A DNA stretch of 64,000 nucleotides from Endomychus coccineus (GCA_958510875.1 OY294067.1:28508912-28572911), one strand, 5' to 3'; counted from the stretch's first letter, positions 21,778 through 34,868 are shown. Made by a program: numbers and translations. Notes: a model not told the origin generated them from the sequence alone.

Positions 21778-22583
21778 TCAGTTTTGTGATATACACTTTT
21801 TCTCCATGTCAAGCATTTTCTCAAAATACATTTTTCCATAAATCACATTCTTATCAATCTTCCTTTTAGTACATCTTGGTCTTCTTAAAGCATTCTCTCC
21901 ACTCTCAGGCAAAATAAAATCAATAACCTTACATAAAAGACCAGTTTCAAATTTTCCATTAGTTATTATCATCGTTGAATCTAGAATCTGTTGAGCCCTC
22001 ATATCCTCCTTGGACAAAAGCCTAGTCTGATTGTCAAATGAGTCCAATTTCCATTGCTCATTAACTAGTTCATGTAAAATATCCAACTCATCTTTAAATA
22101 TGGAGTTTATATGGCATACCGAGTGCTTATAGCTACTTTCATGAGGCATGCTGCTGTTACCATGGAGTACCCATCCAAGTAGGGTTTTACTCATTGCAGG
22201 ACCATTCCAATACCCATTGATAATCTGCCAATTGTTGAGTCATAGATGTTATTTTATTGTCGATATATGGATATTTTCGTGAAATGTTTTCAATATTTAT
22301 AGTCTGTCGAGATAGAGGAAGGACTTTTATTATTATTTTCTGAAGAAATCTTGAAACTTCCCACTCGATAATCATCTAGTTCATTTGTTTGATTGTTGGT
22401 CCACTGTAAACATAATGAATGTTGAGGTCCAGTGAGATTCAACACGTCAGCCAAATCTTGATGAATCAAAGTCACACTGGACGCAGCGTCTAATAACGCA
22501 TACGTTCCCATTGTTATATTACCATTAGAAATAACAACCGGTAATATTTTCAATAAAATTCTTTTAGTAGTCATTATAGGCAA
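21778..22583 (-). pseudogene. BEL/Pao retrotransposon protease/RT fragment
   Basis: The first piece (22290-22583) has KILPVVISNGNITMGTYALL then DAASSVTLIHQDLADVLNLTG, which is a BEL/Pao retropepsin with the usual ALLDSGS reduced to ALLDAAS. The second piece (21778-22194) has LLGWVLHG, LLSKEDMRAQQILDSTM, FETGLLCKVIDFILPESGENAL and KRKIDKN, matching the LGWV-G linker and the start of BEL/Pao RT. A stop and frame change between the pieces, plus the lost catalytic triplet, mark it as dead. Confidence 0.8.
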
Positions 22584-24459
22584 TTATTTTCAACTGATTG
22601 ATGTAACAAGGGTTTAGTACAGGTTATTTCCAATATTGAAGAAACTAAATCATATTCAGAAAATTGAAGTTTCATGTAAAATTAAAATATCTAACAGTAA
22701 AGAACATCCAGGGGTTGCCAGATGTTTCCAATATTGAATGTAGCTCGAGGAAGTTAAGGAATTCCTAAAATAAATATAAGACAATTCACCCTCGATTCAA
22801 CGAGGGAGGTATGATACCATAGCTAAGTCAAGAAGGTTGTAAAAGTCCACACAAGTTAGTAATAAAGGATACCTATAATAATTCTGTCGAACCAATACCC
22901 GATATACGACGAGAAACTAATGGTTTGCTACAAGATAGATATTGATGTTTTCCATCCGGAGATGTTTTATGTACATTCAAATCAGTTTGTGATATTTAGT
23001 AGAGGACAGATAGATTTAGAAATCCCCACATTCTGTACTAAAAACCTCAAGAGAGAAATCTTATTGCTTATTGGTTAAACAATTCAGGGATCCGTTTCCG
23101 AATTGTAGATTGGTTCTTGGGAAAAAGGACGCATTACAAATACTATGGATAATGCCTAAAACCTTCAGTTATATTTTCTAGCTGGAATAAGTCTCTTGAG
23201 ACATCACGTGACACTTAATTTCAATTAATTTAACTTGATAGTTTCTCCAGAGTGTTTTTGGTAAGAAGGGTGGATTTCGCTAAATCAGAGTTGTTTTAGA
23301 TTTTTGATTAAAGTTGTTTTTCTCAGTATTTATTAAAGTTAAGTTCAAGAATACTTTCAAATCATTTCATCCATTTTCGATCCCCTAGGTTCATCCTGGT
23401 TGGATATCAATTTATTAATCTTAATTTTATTTCCCTTTTAGTTGATTTTGATTATCTAGGTATTTTATTTGAGTATAGATTTTGATCTTAGTTTTTATTC
23501 TTCTTAGTAATAAAGTTAATCATAATACTCATTTTTATTATCTTTAATTTTCATTCATTCTTTTATTATTATCATTATCATTCAATTGTTATTTTTTATC
23601 ATTAAATATTATTGTTGTTGTTGAGTACGAGTTTATCTGATTAATATTTAGCGTTTTACCCTTCCTACTTACCTTCCTGTGTGTTAAAATCATAAGTGTC
23701 TAGTGAAATTAAAGGGTAAGTGTCAATGATATTCTTCACGTTTATTCTGGCTAATTAATGATTGAATAAAACTCCAACGTGTCATGGTTCTCTAAATTAA
23801 ATGGCCACACTGCAGATAGATAAATAAATGTTGATGAATAGGAATAATGTAAATTCCTTGAGTAAAGTTTTATAGAGTTTAATCAAGAGAGAACCATGTT
23901 GCATTGATCTTTAAAAGTAACTGGACGTTGTTCATTTTCTTCAACTTTTCTATGATGCAAAAGTTCATTATGCAGCTTTTGGCAACTATCTATGCCACAA
24001 ATTTGGCGCTTTTTACATTCCCATTATTTTTTTATCCGATTGAGAAATATTAATGTAAAGACCTCCATATTTTCTGCAGAAATAAATTCCAGTAACCAAG
24101 AATTTTAATCTAGTTTTTTCTCCGATGATGCTAGTTAAATTGGCATAAAATTTAAAAAACTCGGTAATGAATAAGGATGTTAAAAAAGGGAATTAAAAAA
24201 GGTGTTGTGATTTTACTATTAGAACATCTATTAAGTTAGTCTACTAAATTTGTTGCTTCCATACTTACTATTAATCAAATGGTCGTCTTCTAAGTTCTTA
24301 AACAGTTTCAGATCCATTGAACGCGAACAGCTGAAATCTTATGGAATGAATAACACAAAATTATTTCATAAGGAAACTAAACTATGATACATTTAAGTTC
24401 CTAAAGCCAGACATGTTATACTGTTAAATTAATAAATTTAAGGATCCAGAACTCTCCCT
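22584..24459. other. Gene-poor AT-rich stretch
   Basis: No coding sequence recognised. 23,300-23,660 is very T-rich. The stretch may include LTR or leader sequence of the neighbouring BEL/Pao element, since a LTR would be expected upstream of 22583, but I found no paired copy. Confidence 0.4.
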
Positions 24460-27124
24460 TGTTGTGAGACCTCATCGTTGGTGGGAGAGCCAAGTAGCTG
24501 CCCCTCCTTGAACCTGATGGGACAGGGAGAGGTATTGAAACCAAGGACAGCTCAAACGGGATTTATGTGGTCATGCACCTAGAGCCATAGGGCATTGCAC
24601 CTCGTTGACCCAGAAATTCCAAATCTATCAGGAAACACAGCTACAGTACGACGATCCTTCCGTGGAAACCTGCCAGATACATACCAAGTTCAGTAATCAC
24701 TTGAGTGGGGGATGCCTTAACCGATCGGCCAAGTGAGTGGGAACCACAATAAAAATCCTCTCAGCCCAAGGTGGAATAGCATATGCTGATGGCTGCGTGG
24801 TTCAAGTGCCCTTGCTTCTGCACGCGGGTTCCGCAGGAATTGACCTTTCAGTTTCCTAGCTACTCATGGATTCAACTATGAATACAGCAAAAACTAAAAC
24901 TAACACGGAGCATGACATCCGCCCACAGAAGAAACTTTCTTCATCTCATGTGAGACCACCTCATAAGAAAGATATGAAGGGAGAGAAGGAAGGAAGGAAA
25001 GAGAGGGAGTAAGGGAGCATTCACATCCCACTCTTCCTCGTCCTCTGCTTCTAGATGGGAAGCTCCCCGAACAAAAGACCGAAAAAGAAAAATGCCTCGA
25101 CTTAGCTGAGCTGGTATCTGCGCTGCCTCAAACAAGGACTTACACTTGAGGAACCGAGGAAAAAAGCACTAGAGCATAAAGTTCAGGGTATGGGTACAAA
25201 AGGTTCAACCCCAGAACGAGAAACGGAAGCGGAATGAGACAAACATCACCCGACATTGGGAGTATATCACCAATCTTAAAGTAAATTTATCACGTATCCA
25301 GAATCGGAAAGCTAGACATCACCTCGGACTGGAAAATGACCTTAAAGATATAAATGAGGCAATACTCAATGCAAACGAATCGAGCTGCCCCTTAGAACGT
25401 AACAAAAATTGTTGGGACCTCCGTTCGTGGGATGATCATCTGGCAAAACTAGGATCCGAAACACGAAAACTCTTTAATAGAGCCAAGTGTAATGGAGTTC
25501 GGCAGAGCTATACAGAGAAATTCACCACCTACAATATAGAAGTAAGGAAGGCTAAGAAGATGAGATTCAAAAAATTCTTTGAAAATATCAACTCTACAAT
25601 TGCTGCGGCAGTACTGCATAAAGTCATGGCATAAAATAGATTCGATAACGCAATGGCACTGAAGAAACCAGATGATAGCTATACAGAAAGTGAAAAGAGA
25701 AGAGCTCAGGCTTACTAGATACTTACTTTCCTGGGAGCGAACCTAATACTGTAGGTATTCTTCAACAAGGGCAAGGTGTTATTCTACCACACATAGTAAA
25801 CATCAGTCAAAATAGTTTGGAACTCTAGCCAGCTTACCAAACTGACAAATGAAATCCAGGATACCCTGGGGATTAAAGAAACTTTAATGTAAGCCTATCA
25901 GATATAGATATCAAATGATGACTGCCTCGTTTGATATCTATATCAAATATATATAAGAGCACTAGAGGAGTACTACGACCAGGTGATTGTTGCTACCAGA
26001 ATAGCAAAGACAAAAATAGGACCAGAAACTATTTCTATCTGCACTACTAGAGGATGACCCCAAAGGAAAGTGGGGTCCCGAGTTATGTGGGGCTTGATTG
26101 AAGACTGACTCCTCAGCGATCTGACCAACCTCGGGCAACTCTCTCAGAGTTATGCCAACGACATCAGTTCGAGAACGTCCTCTGCGACATGGTTCATAAA
26201 ATCCTTGAATACACTAGAGATTAGTGCTTACCGATGTGACTTGATGTCAACCCCACCAAAACCACCTTAATTGCCTTTACAGAGAAAAGGAATCCTAACC
26301 TCAAAACCTTCAAATTGGATAGTGGCATTATTGAGTGGAAGTCAGAGATAAAATATCTGGGAATTATACTAGATACAGAACTCCTCTGGAGTAAACATGA
26401 AAAAGAAATAACTACCAAAGCTACAAAATCCCTAATGGTGTGCAGAAACTTTGCGGGAAAAAACTGGGGAGGTAAATCTAGCCCATTTCGTTGAATGTAC
26501 ACAGCAATAGTGAGACTAGTAGGGCTAGTTCAAGGATAAATCTATCGAAAATCCAAAGACTAGCCTGTGTATGCATAACAGGTGCTATGAGAACATGCCC
26601 GACGGCTGCTATAGAAGTAATCCTAAACCTCACACCCCCTCCACATGGTAATGGAGAATACGACAACAAGGACAACCTATAGAATGATAGGAGAGGGAAC
26701 GACCAAACCCAAGTATGGACCCCTACCAGTAAATCAGCAAACCTGGAGTATGCCACAAGATAAGATGAAAAAAAAGTATAGTATAGTAAAAGAATTTGAA
26801 ACGAAACTAAGTCGCGGAAGTGAATGGTATGAAAACACCATCCCTCCCTGTAGAAAGATACACTGATGGCTTCAAAACAACAGTTGGTAGTAGAATAGTG
26901 GTATATGGGCCTGGAACCTAATACTCTGAAAGCCTAGGCAAATTCCTGAGCTTTTTCTAAGCGGACATTCACGCTGTAGAAAAAAGAGACCTTCGTAGAC
27001 AAGAAATATCATGTCGGATAGTCAAGCAGCCATCGACGGCCTAAGCTCCCACGTAATTAGCTCTAAGATGGTATGGTCTAGGAATGCTTAGGAAATTTAA
27101 ATGAACTAGACAAAGACAACGCAG

Positions 27125-28118
27125 CAGTGGCGTGCCCAAGGGGGGGGGGGTTGGAAATCCCCCCCCCCCAGGATCCGGCCGATAGAATACTTCATTCACG
27201 ACATTTCTTAGATCTGGAAGCGTCGTTTCCTATCGGTAGTTATCGTGCTGTCGCAAGCATATAGGCGCGAGGAATCTTTATTTCATTTTTAGACACATTT
27301 ATTTCACATCTAGATGATCGATTTTTGAAACATGAGGATATTTCAACTAGTTTTGATGTACTACTCCCAAAAGTCCCAAAAGAATCAAAAGATGAAATAA
27401 AAGTAGACATAGGTGAATTGAATAAGTTGTATACCGCCTACGAACACTTTTTAGAAGTTCAAAGTTTTGATATTGTTCTGGGAGAAGTCACACTATGATA
27501 CAGCATTTTTAAAGATATTGAAAATAAACCAAAAAATGTTATGGATGCACTGATTTTCCTCAAATAAAGAAATCGACTTATTTCCCAATCTTTACAAACT
27601 TTTGAAAATCTTCGTCACTATACCAGTGACAACCTCTTCAAATGAGAGGACATTTTCCACTATGAGGCGGCTCAAAACCTACCTCAGAAATACTATGGAA
27701 GAACAAAGGCTCAATGGACTAGCTCTTCTGAATATTCATCGAGAAATTCCAATAAGTGTTGAAGAGGTCATAGATTTTTTGAGCAAAACAAAGAAGCTAA
27801 AATTGAATTTTTGTCTGTAATGTTTCACTCAATATTATTGTTTGTGCTCGTTTTTGAAGTACCTTACTGAAGTTTATTTATTGTTATTTTAAAGTGAGAT
27901 TTCGATTTAATTAGTATGATAATGTTATATGGATTTTTTGTTGTTACTAAAGATATTTTTTATTTTATATTTATCATTCAGTTTATTTTCATGTTGCTAG
28001 AAGCTGTAAGCCTGTAGTCCGGGTGTTTTCAAAATAATATGTTTTTTTTTCCATGAAACTATAGATTCATTGATTGAACTGATAACGAGTGATAACCCCC
28101 CTCTTGGGCACGCCTCTG
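27125..28118 (+). mobile_element. hAT transposon inserted in the LINE (994 bp)
   Basis: Terminal inverted repeats CAGTGGCGTGCCCAAG and, at the right, CTTGGGCACGCCTCTG, flanked by a perfect 8-bp duplication CAACGCAG (27117-27124 and 28119-28126). Eight-base duplications and CAG-GGCG ends are typical of hAT. It keeps only the C-terminal transposase part. It has G-run and C-run tracts just inside the left end. Confidence 0.95.
27290..27820 (+). pseudogene. hAT transposase C-terminal part with dimerisation domain
   Basis: The piece at 27602-27820 encodes PVTTSSNERTFSTMRRLKTY then LRNTMEEQRLNGLALLNIHR, the hATC dimerisation domain (S-ERSFS-lkriKt-lRs-m---RL--Lallnih). A frameshifted segment upstream (27290-27500) has LDTFISHLDDRFLKHEDIST and LNKLYTAYEHF, as in the region before hATC. 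The N-terminal RNase H half is deleted. Confidence 0.88.
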
Positions 28119-28275
28119 CAACGCAGGATAACAAAAACCAGACGATCTCGCAAATGAAGGCGATGAAACACCATTTGTCAGACCAAAACCCTTCTGTGGA
28201 ATAAGCTCCAGCACAGTAATGGAAGAAGTAGACAACAAAAGATTCCGCTATATTAAAGAAATGCATCAATCGCAA

Positions 28276-29960
28276 TATTGTTGAATAGATTTATAAACAG
28301 ATCGGATACTTAGAAGTGGGTCAACGCTTTACGATCATGTTCTCTTATGTGTTCAGTCAATGTTATTTTATCCAAAATATACCTACAATTACCCTACTTA
28401 CTTAGAATTGCGGCTTGGAGATAATATATGTACTCGTATGTGTTATGTTGATGTTATTGCATCCAAAAAAATACGTACAAATAACCTACTAAATATGTGA
28501 TAGATATCGAATTTAAAAGAGGAAAGCTATACAGGGTGTTTCTTGGGTAAATGTACATATGTTAACTGGAGATAGGCGTAGGTTACATCTGTTAAATTAT
28601 AATCAAATATCACATTTTTGTCATTCTTCTACTAATCTGTTCTGTTTGAAGGTTAATGTGATTTTAAAGTAGAAATTGTTCTACAAATTTAAAAATATTC
28701 TAAATTTCACCCTTGCAGACATTGCACATAATAATTGGTATCCATTTCGTTTGTCCTTTTCCGACCACATGATGCAGGGAACAAATTTTGTTCACGAGAC
28801 GCAACTCTGCTATAAAAGTGAACGCTGAATGCAACTCGGCGACTGTACCGAATATATTACTCTTTGTGTCTATACATATACAGTATATTTTAATTGAGCT
28901 GAGCTCAGGAATTTATGACATTTGGAAATTCCACTGATACAATTGTAATAACTTTTATTGTCTCAAAATTGCAGAATCTCACCGACTTTAATGTATTTGT
29001 TCTACACATTTCACACAAATCACGTTTTTTGTAGGATACATTGGAATAATTAACACCTAACCAAGAAGTAAAGTTCCAGTTCGTGCTATTGCAGTATTTA
29101 AAAAAAATCTTTTATCCAGAACCGTTTCTAAATTTCAATTTCTTTTGAATTGTATGAAATTTTTGATGTGGAATTATTACATTCTTTTAACAAATAATTC
29201 AAACAGGTTCCACAAACACGTTTTGAACATCTACTGAATGTATTGTTTCAGTTTCTAACTTCTAAAATGTGCTGTGAATTGTCTTTAATAATCGTTCTAC
29301 TTCAAATTAAATATGGTCTATATGTGGATGTTTTGATACAATATATTTGAATAAGTTTTTCCTGGTTATGAAAAATATGAACGTACTTATTAAATATCAA
29401 TAGACACTGACAGGCTCACTGAGATACCAGCAACTATCAACTAATATTCTCTACAAAACCTTTTATATTTATGTTCCACCAGTAAAATTTTTCCTCAAAG
29501 AGAATTCCAAGTTTCATAGTAACAACTTCAAAGAAAAATAATGAATAAGCATAATTCCTATCATTAACCTCAATGAATGTCCGGAACATATTTTACGAAT
29601 CTGGTTCTGTTTTGAAATAACGATTTTTAATTATCTAGATTGAAATCGATATAGAATGATGTTAGAAATAGGTAACATTATATGAATACATGAGGCAGCT
29701 CTAATTATTTGGTCTATTCTAGGACACTGTGACACTTAAATACCTAACCAACACCCTGACTTATACCAAGACTGACATTGTATTACAAACAAAATATATT
29801 CATGAATGGAGAAAAAAATTACAAATATTTACAAGTGAAACTTCAATCACAAAATGATGTGAATGAAACCGCTAATAAATGATAGGTGTTTCAATTGAAT
29901 CGTTTATTATTGAAAAATGTTCCAAATTTGAGAGGATAATATTAATTAGATTGAAAAAAT
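28276..29960. other. No gene recognised
   Basis: AT-rich. A possible mariner-like end TACAGGGTGTTTCTTGGGT sits at 28530 with no matching partner. Nothing else can be assigned. Confidence 0.4.
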
Positions 29961-30960
29961 TTTTTTTGAGAAATAATCTCTTTCAATCCCACAAAATGCT
30001 TATCTCAAAGGTAGATCAACAGAAAGAACACTATACCAAATTATAAATAACATTATCACATTTATTAAAAATTATCAAAAAACAGTCACAATGAATTTAG
30101 ACCAGTCCAAAGCATATGATTCATTGCCTTATGGAAGACTACTCACAAAATTAGATAGAATAGGTATCAGAGGTGTAGCAAATGACCTAATAGAGTCATA
30201 TTTGAGGAATAGACTACAACGTCTCAAAGTATATGAAGGTATAGGCTCTATATATTCAGACTGGGAAGAAATCAATGTAGGGCTACCACAAAGCTTAACA
30301 CTGGGTCTTTTATTGTTCATAGTGTATGTAAATGACTTGCCTAAGACACTGAACAGGGATCCAGTTACATTTGCTGAAGATTCTTCAGCTGTTATCAATG
30401 CTCCCACTATTGATAATCTGAAATCAAAGCAGAAGAATCATTCGAACTTTTGAAAAAATAAGTTTAAGAACAAAGCATTTGCCTTGAACATAACAAAAAA
30501 ACATATCATTCAATTCCATACTGTTTACAAACATGAAGACGTCTTTGCATTACAAATTGATGACATGAATCTAATAGTATCGCAACATACTAAATTCCTA
30601 GGGTTAATTGTAGATTCTAGATATTGATGGAAGGAACACATCAATTATTTAGCTCCCAAGCTATGTTATCAATTCAGAGTAATGAGTAATTCAATTAATT
30701 TAAGTTCTAGCTTAACCACCTACTATGCTTATGTCAATTGAACAATTTAATATGGAATTATCTTTTGGGGCAACTCAGTAGATAGTCACGGAAGTCTGCT
30801 TCTTCAAAAAAAATGTATTAGATCAGTCTTTAACATTGAAAAACGAGATTCTTGTAGATTATATTTTGTCAAATATAAAATACTTACGAAAGCAAATCTG
30901 TCCGACAGTTTTTTTTAATAATTGCACTTGTTTTCAGACTTTTTGCAGCCATCTAATCTA
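29961..30960 (+). pseudogene. CR1/jockey-like LINE reverse transcriptase, degraded
   Basis: In order: AYLKGRSTERTLYQIINNI (about 29998), MNLDQSKAYDSLPYGRLLTKL (split motif, RT block A), GIRGVANDLIESYLRNRLQR, GLPQSLTLGLLLFIVYVNDL (GVPQGS-LGP block), FAEDSSAVI in place of the F-A-D-D box, then KFLGLIVDSRY, WKEHINYLAPKL and a final CIRSVFNIEKRDSC. The DD to ED change and several stops show inactivity. It may be a separate copy of the LINE seen at 35270-36830. Confidence 0.82.
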
Positions 30961-31195
30961 TGGACTTTTTCAATAAGGAATATGAGATAGATTTAAAAAA
31001 ATCAATTACTTTTAATACAATTTACTCCTTATACGCTTGAGCATAAAGAAACTACACAACAAAATTAAGTGTACAAATGAATAAAGAAACACAAATTGAA
31101 ATATTTTTTATAAACTTAATAGTAGATAGTTGTGGACTTAACGATGCTTTTTTTCAGTTTTTAATAAAATTTTTCAAAGAACTCTTATAAAATAA

Positions 31196-32280
31196 TACGT
31201 TAATTTTCATTATCCGAGTCAGAAGACCTGGTTGAAGTCGGCCAGGCAATGATAATATAGTAGAAATTCTTAGATTCTTCGGAAATATAATGGAGTACCT
31301 TTTTAACGTCGCCGATTTTCTTTCCGTTGTTGGGATTCATTACAGGAAAAGTCTTGTCTACAGAAGATCAATAAAACATGTATAAGGTCGAGTCAGCTTA
31401 AACGTATTTTTTATCAAGCCTATACTGGTGCTCGAATCTATGAGGACTTCATGGGCCATCTGTCAATATAAATATTCAGTGATTTTTAAAAAGTACGCTT
31501 TCTCCTGACTGAAGTTCCGCCGGTGATGCAAACTTTTTGAAATACTTGGGCCACCACTTATGTGAACCAAAAATTATTTCATTATTTTCCAGGAGAATTG
31601 AATTCATTAATCATTGTTATTAGAGGATTCGTCAATAATGTTCGACTATTGTAGGGGCGTATAGATTCGGTCTTCCCGTTTCAAACGTCTTGTCTTTTTA
31701 TACAACCAAAATGTCCATCACAAGATAGGCAACTATGACCTGTAACTGGGAAACACTGTTTTAGGCCATCTTTCGTTTCGTAGAGAGCCCAACATAAATC
31801 TTAAAACAGAGTGGTTTCTGTTTTGCCTTTGGTGGTGTTTTGTAGCTGAAGGAGGAATATACTTTTCTATGCATTCATACAGCACACCTCGTTTGCATCT
31901 TTTTAGACAATACCCTCGTGATCAGTGTACATTTTGCTGGTCTTTGTTTTTTAGATCATAAACATAAAAACAATTCACCCAAAATTGTCTGTAATAAAAA
32001 ATTTCCAGTTAATGGGTGGTTTTGCATAAAATCCATAACTAGTTCGTATGTGTTTTCATCATCTACGCTTCTTTTGCCAACATCTTTTAATGATGAATAA
32101 AACTTTTTAAAACTTCTGAGACGGAACATTTTTCCGGTAACTGCCACTATTTTAGCCGTATAATTCAATGTAGAATCTTTTATTTTTATTGATAGTTCTT
32201 CACATTTGCCACATACATCTTTTTAAGCTATCCAAAAACGGAAATTGGTATATTTTTCTTTGAACTATACATAATTTTGA
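31196..32280 (-). pseudogene. Unclassified DDE-type transposase-like protein, diverged member
   Basis: The minus strand carries, in order, KEDVCGKCEEL-like and SFKKFYSSLKDVG (about 32120), YELVMDFMQNHPLTG (about 32030), GHSCLSCDGHFGCIKRQDV (about 31720), and the C-terminal MNPNNGKKIGDVKKVLHYIS with KNFYYIIIAW (31240-31340). The block order Asp-Phe-x-Gln-x2-Leu-Pro, then GHS-x2-x2-D-x2-FG-I-x-R, then a terminal Tyr-Ile/Phe-Tyr block is the same as in the element at 37.7-42.3 kb. I know this architecture only from uncharacterised proteins repeated in invertebrate genomes. Stops and frameshifts are present. Confidence 0.5.
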
Positions 32281-32479
32281 TTTTTTAGATCAGCAGATAA
32301 ATATTTAATCGTTTTTGCAGTGTAATGAGACGTTTTAATATGATGTAATTTCTATTTTGTTCATATTTTACTATTCTAATTGACAATCCAGAATTATGAA
32401 TCACTTCTCTCGAATTTACTTATATTGAGTTGTTATGAACTCTTCTGAGATGTCATAGATATCGCGGTATAATTCTATT

Positions 32480-34320
32480 CTGGGAGATTATTAGTGAACT
32501 GATAATATTTATGGGAAAGGCGTAAATGTTTCACGACTGAAGTACAACGCGTGACGTTATTATTAACTTCCAAATCTGAAACCACCCTACTGAAGGAGAG
32601 CGTGATGATGGTGTTGGCGTAGAGTATGCCCTTTCAATCGTTGTACTATTCAGCCTACTATTGTCTTCGCTACTAAACTAGTAACAGCTGTAACGAACGG
32701 GTTGCGTTACGTGATTATATATAGAACTCTTTAAAGAACAGAGTAGAATTCTTGTCGGCTAGGAAACTTGTCATATGATATTTAAAGATATCTGCCGGTC
32801 AATAAAACATAGATTATTGATACTACCATTCCTGATGTGAGATGTCACTATATATCGCGAAGTGGGAGGTAGAATAACGGAAGTCGAAGAGAACTCATTG
32901 TAGTGTGTTCCTTCTGCCTGGGTAAGTCGAGATTTCGTAATTCATTATTGTTAAATACATTTTCTTAATTTTGCTTCCGAAATATCATCACATCAGGCTA
33001 TTTAATTTGATTTAGATTTGTTATTGAACGTCTGGATGTACAAAGCCTGATTGTGATAATATTTCGGCGGATTTTTTATCTCGATTTGCTTAGGGGGGCA
33101 CACTCAATCATTTGGCGGATAGCATATTTCAAAGAATATCTTTTCCATCACAGCATTGATTATTGTAACTCTTGTAAGAGAATAATTTATAGGAACGTAG
33201 GCAGGTTCTCATGATAATATTTCTGTAGTCCTTGTAAGTTTAATTCCGCATTGGCACATGCTATTTTTTTGTGTGATTCGTAAGAGTCGCCATTTTGTAA
33301 ATCTGATACGTAGTATTCAGAGCTCTTCGTCTGCATCGTGCTGTAAATAGTATTTGGAATTATCACAAGGTATTATTCAATTATTGCTTATTGAATTTTT
33401 AATTATCAGGACTGCTGCGTTCGCGTGATTTCAGAGTAGAGTAATACATCAATTTGATGCAATTCAATTCAAGTTTCTAGATTTGTGCTAGCAAATTCAA
33501 CGTTTTGGTTATTTCTTTTCAATCACAATTTGATTATTTTTCTTTCTATCTCATTTATTAGTATCGTTAATTCAGTCACGTATTATTATTGTTCAATTTT
33601 AAGTAATTCTTGTAATTATATAATTCTTACAGATTAAATTATATTTTTGTCTAAATTTATATCTCTTCAAGATATCAATTTTGTTATAGTGTATTACATA
33701 TTGGGGAAGATAACATTATCGGAGGTGGAATCATTTGGTTATTCCGGCCGACGGTGTTACTTGTCCTTTGATCTCAAGTCAGGTACTGTTCGTTCTTTGA
33801 CATTACAGGGTTTGAACGTCTGAGGTTCCTCACCCCTTCACTCCAAGACGGTTTAGTGACTTTCCTGACATGACCAGCTTCCAGTTCCTACGAGTTCCAA
33901 GGAGGGTAACATTTTCTTGTTGAGTGACCACTATTTCATTTTCTGATTTTGTTTTTCACCAAAATTGTATTTCGCTAGATTTTTTTAGAGCCATTCGTGG
34001 TCTCTTTACTATTTAACTATTCATTCTTTCAATTAAGTAATTGAGTAATTTCATAACTATTTACCCAAATTTCTTTATATACAAATTGATTTAATTTTGT
34101 AATTGTTACTTCAAAATTCCTTTTATTTATAAATTAATACATTATATAAACTGTAAATTTATTTTGTTAATCACCAAATTCCATCTGGAATAAATCAAAT
34201 TGTTAAGTTGAACTTGTATTGTTTTTCTAATTCCCATCAATTAATAAACCATCTCGTGGTGCTAGGCTGTGAATTCATTTATATTTATAGTTTTTCAGTA
34301 AGCAATTGGCGCTCAAACAA
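32480..34320 (+). mobile_element. Probable LTR plus primer-binding site of a second LTR retrotransposon
   Basis: Non-coding 1.8 kb with a TATA-like TATATATAGAAC (32721), an AATAAA signal about 80 bases later (32801), and an end followed by TGGCGCTCAAACA (34307), which resembles a primer-binding site. No gag or pol follows, so this would be a lone LTR with a stub of leader. The left edge is a guess and there is no second copy to compare. Confidence 0.35.
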
Positions 34321-34699
34321 TTCACCAGTCTAGAATCACAAGGCACGTTTCACTACGAGCCTTGAGATAAACTAATTCAAATTGAGTTGGGTCAATATAT
34401 ACCGACCCAAGCGGGTCCGTTTCACAACCAGAAAACAAATTAGTAGGTTCACAATTTTTTTCAATTACTTTAAATTTAATTTTAGAAAACACAATAAATA
34501 ATGTGATGATTAAAGCTATTAACTCGAAACGGCGTTTTGATTGATTAACTGATTGACTCTTTATTTTGCGCAATGCGCTAATTTTCAAGGGGCTGCTCCC
34601 CCCCCTTCGGGCGCCTATGATTATGTGCCTCACGAGCTGACAAAAAATCATTCAACAATGATAACCTCAGTTGAGTCATCTCAATGTTACCTTATCCAG
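34321..34699. other. Spacer before the 34.7-kb exon
   Basis: No coding sequence assigned. Contains CCCCCCCCTTCGGGCGCC at about 34600 and a short palindrome around GGGTCAATATATACCGACCC (34387). Confidence 0.35.
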
Positions 34700-34868
34700 G
34701 AAGAGCGAATATGATGAGTACCTACACGTCCTTGGCATGACGAATGTTGTTATATTCTCAGATAGGCTGGTAGATGTGGGACCAGAGTTCCCAAATCTAG
34801 AAGAAGTAGTCGCTGTATATGCTACACCTCCCAATAGCTACACAGCCGTCAACGATCCTGTTGATTTA
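34700..34868 (+). CDS. Isolated host-like exon, possibly NSUN7-like RNA methyltransferase
   Basis: A 169-base exon with acceptor ACCTTATCCAG and donor GTAAGT; the first base completes a codon and 56 codons follow to phase 0. The peptide (KSEYDEYLHVLGMTNVVIFS ... VDVGPEFPNL ... VVAVYATPPNSYTAVNDPVDL) has no stop and, unlike its surroundings, normal composition. The ATPPNSY-x-AV-x-DP-DL block sits where NOL1/NOP2/Sun methyltransferases have their catalytic Pro-Cys motif. My recollection is that NSUN7 proteins carry this variant, but I could not search. No adjoining exon is recognised within 5 kb, so it is either part of a gene with large repeat-filled introns or a stray fragment. Confidence 0.45.

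Larger units (their letters stand above)
24460..28275 (+). pseudogene. LINE with RNase H domain (I/R1/LOA-like), degraded, split by a hAT element
   Basis: Pieces in order: a leader/ORF1-like region (24460-25200); RT N-terminus with ANESSCPLERN, DLRSWDDHLAKL, FNRAKCNGVRQSYTEKFTTY and AKKMRFKKFFENI (25370-25600); an RT core with MWGLIED and a SYANDIS box in place of YADD (26080-26170); the thumb KYLGIILDTELLWSKHEKEI then KATKSLMVCRNFAGKNWG (26350-26470); and RNase H with TDGFKTTVGS (26858) and a continuation after the hAT insertion, DELANEGDETPFVRPKPFCG (about 28145-28200). No endonuclease seen. Many stops and frameshifts. Confidence 0.8.

Noticed and set aside
24811..24850. tRNA-like or SINE box (GGTTCAAGTG)
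   Set aside because: No cloverleaf can be drawn and it lies inside the LINE leader.
28530..28560. TACAGGGTGTTTCTTGGG as a mariner end
   Set aside because: No complementary terminus within several kb; left unannotated.
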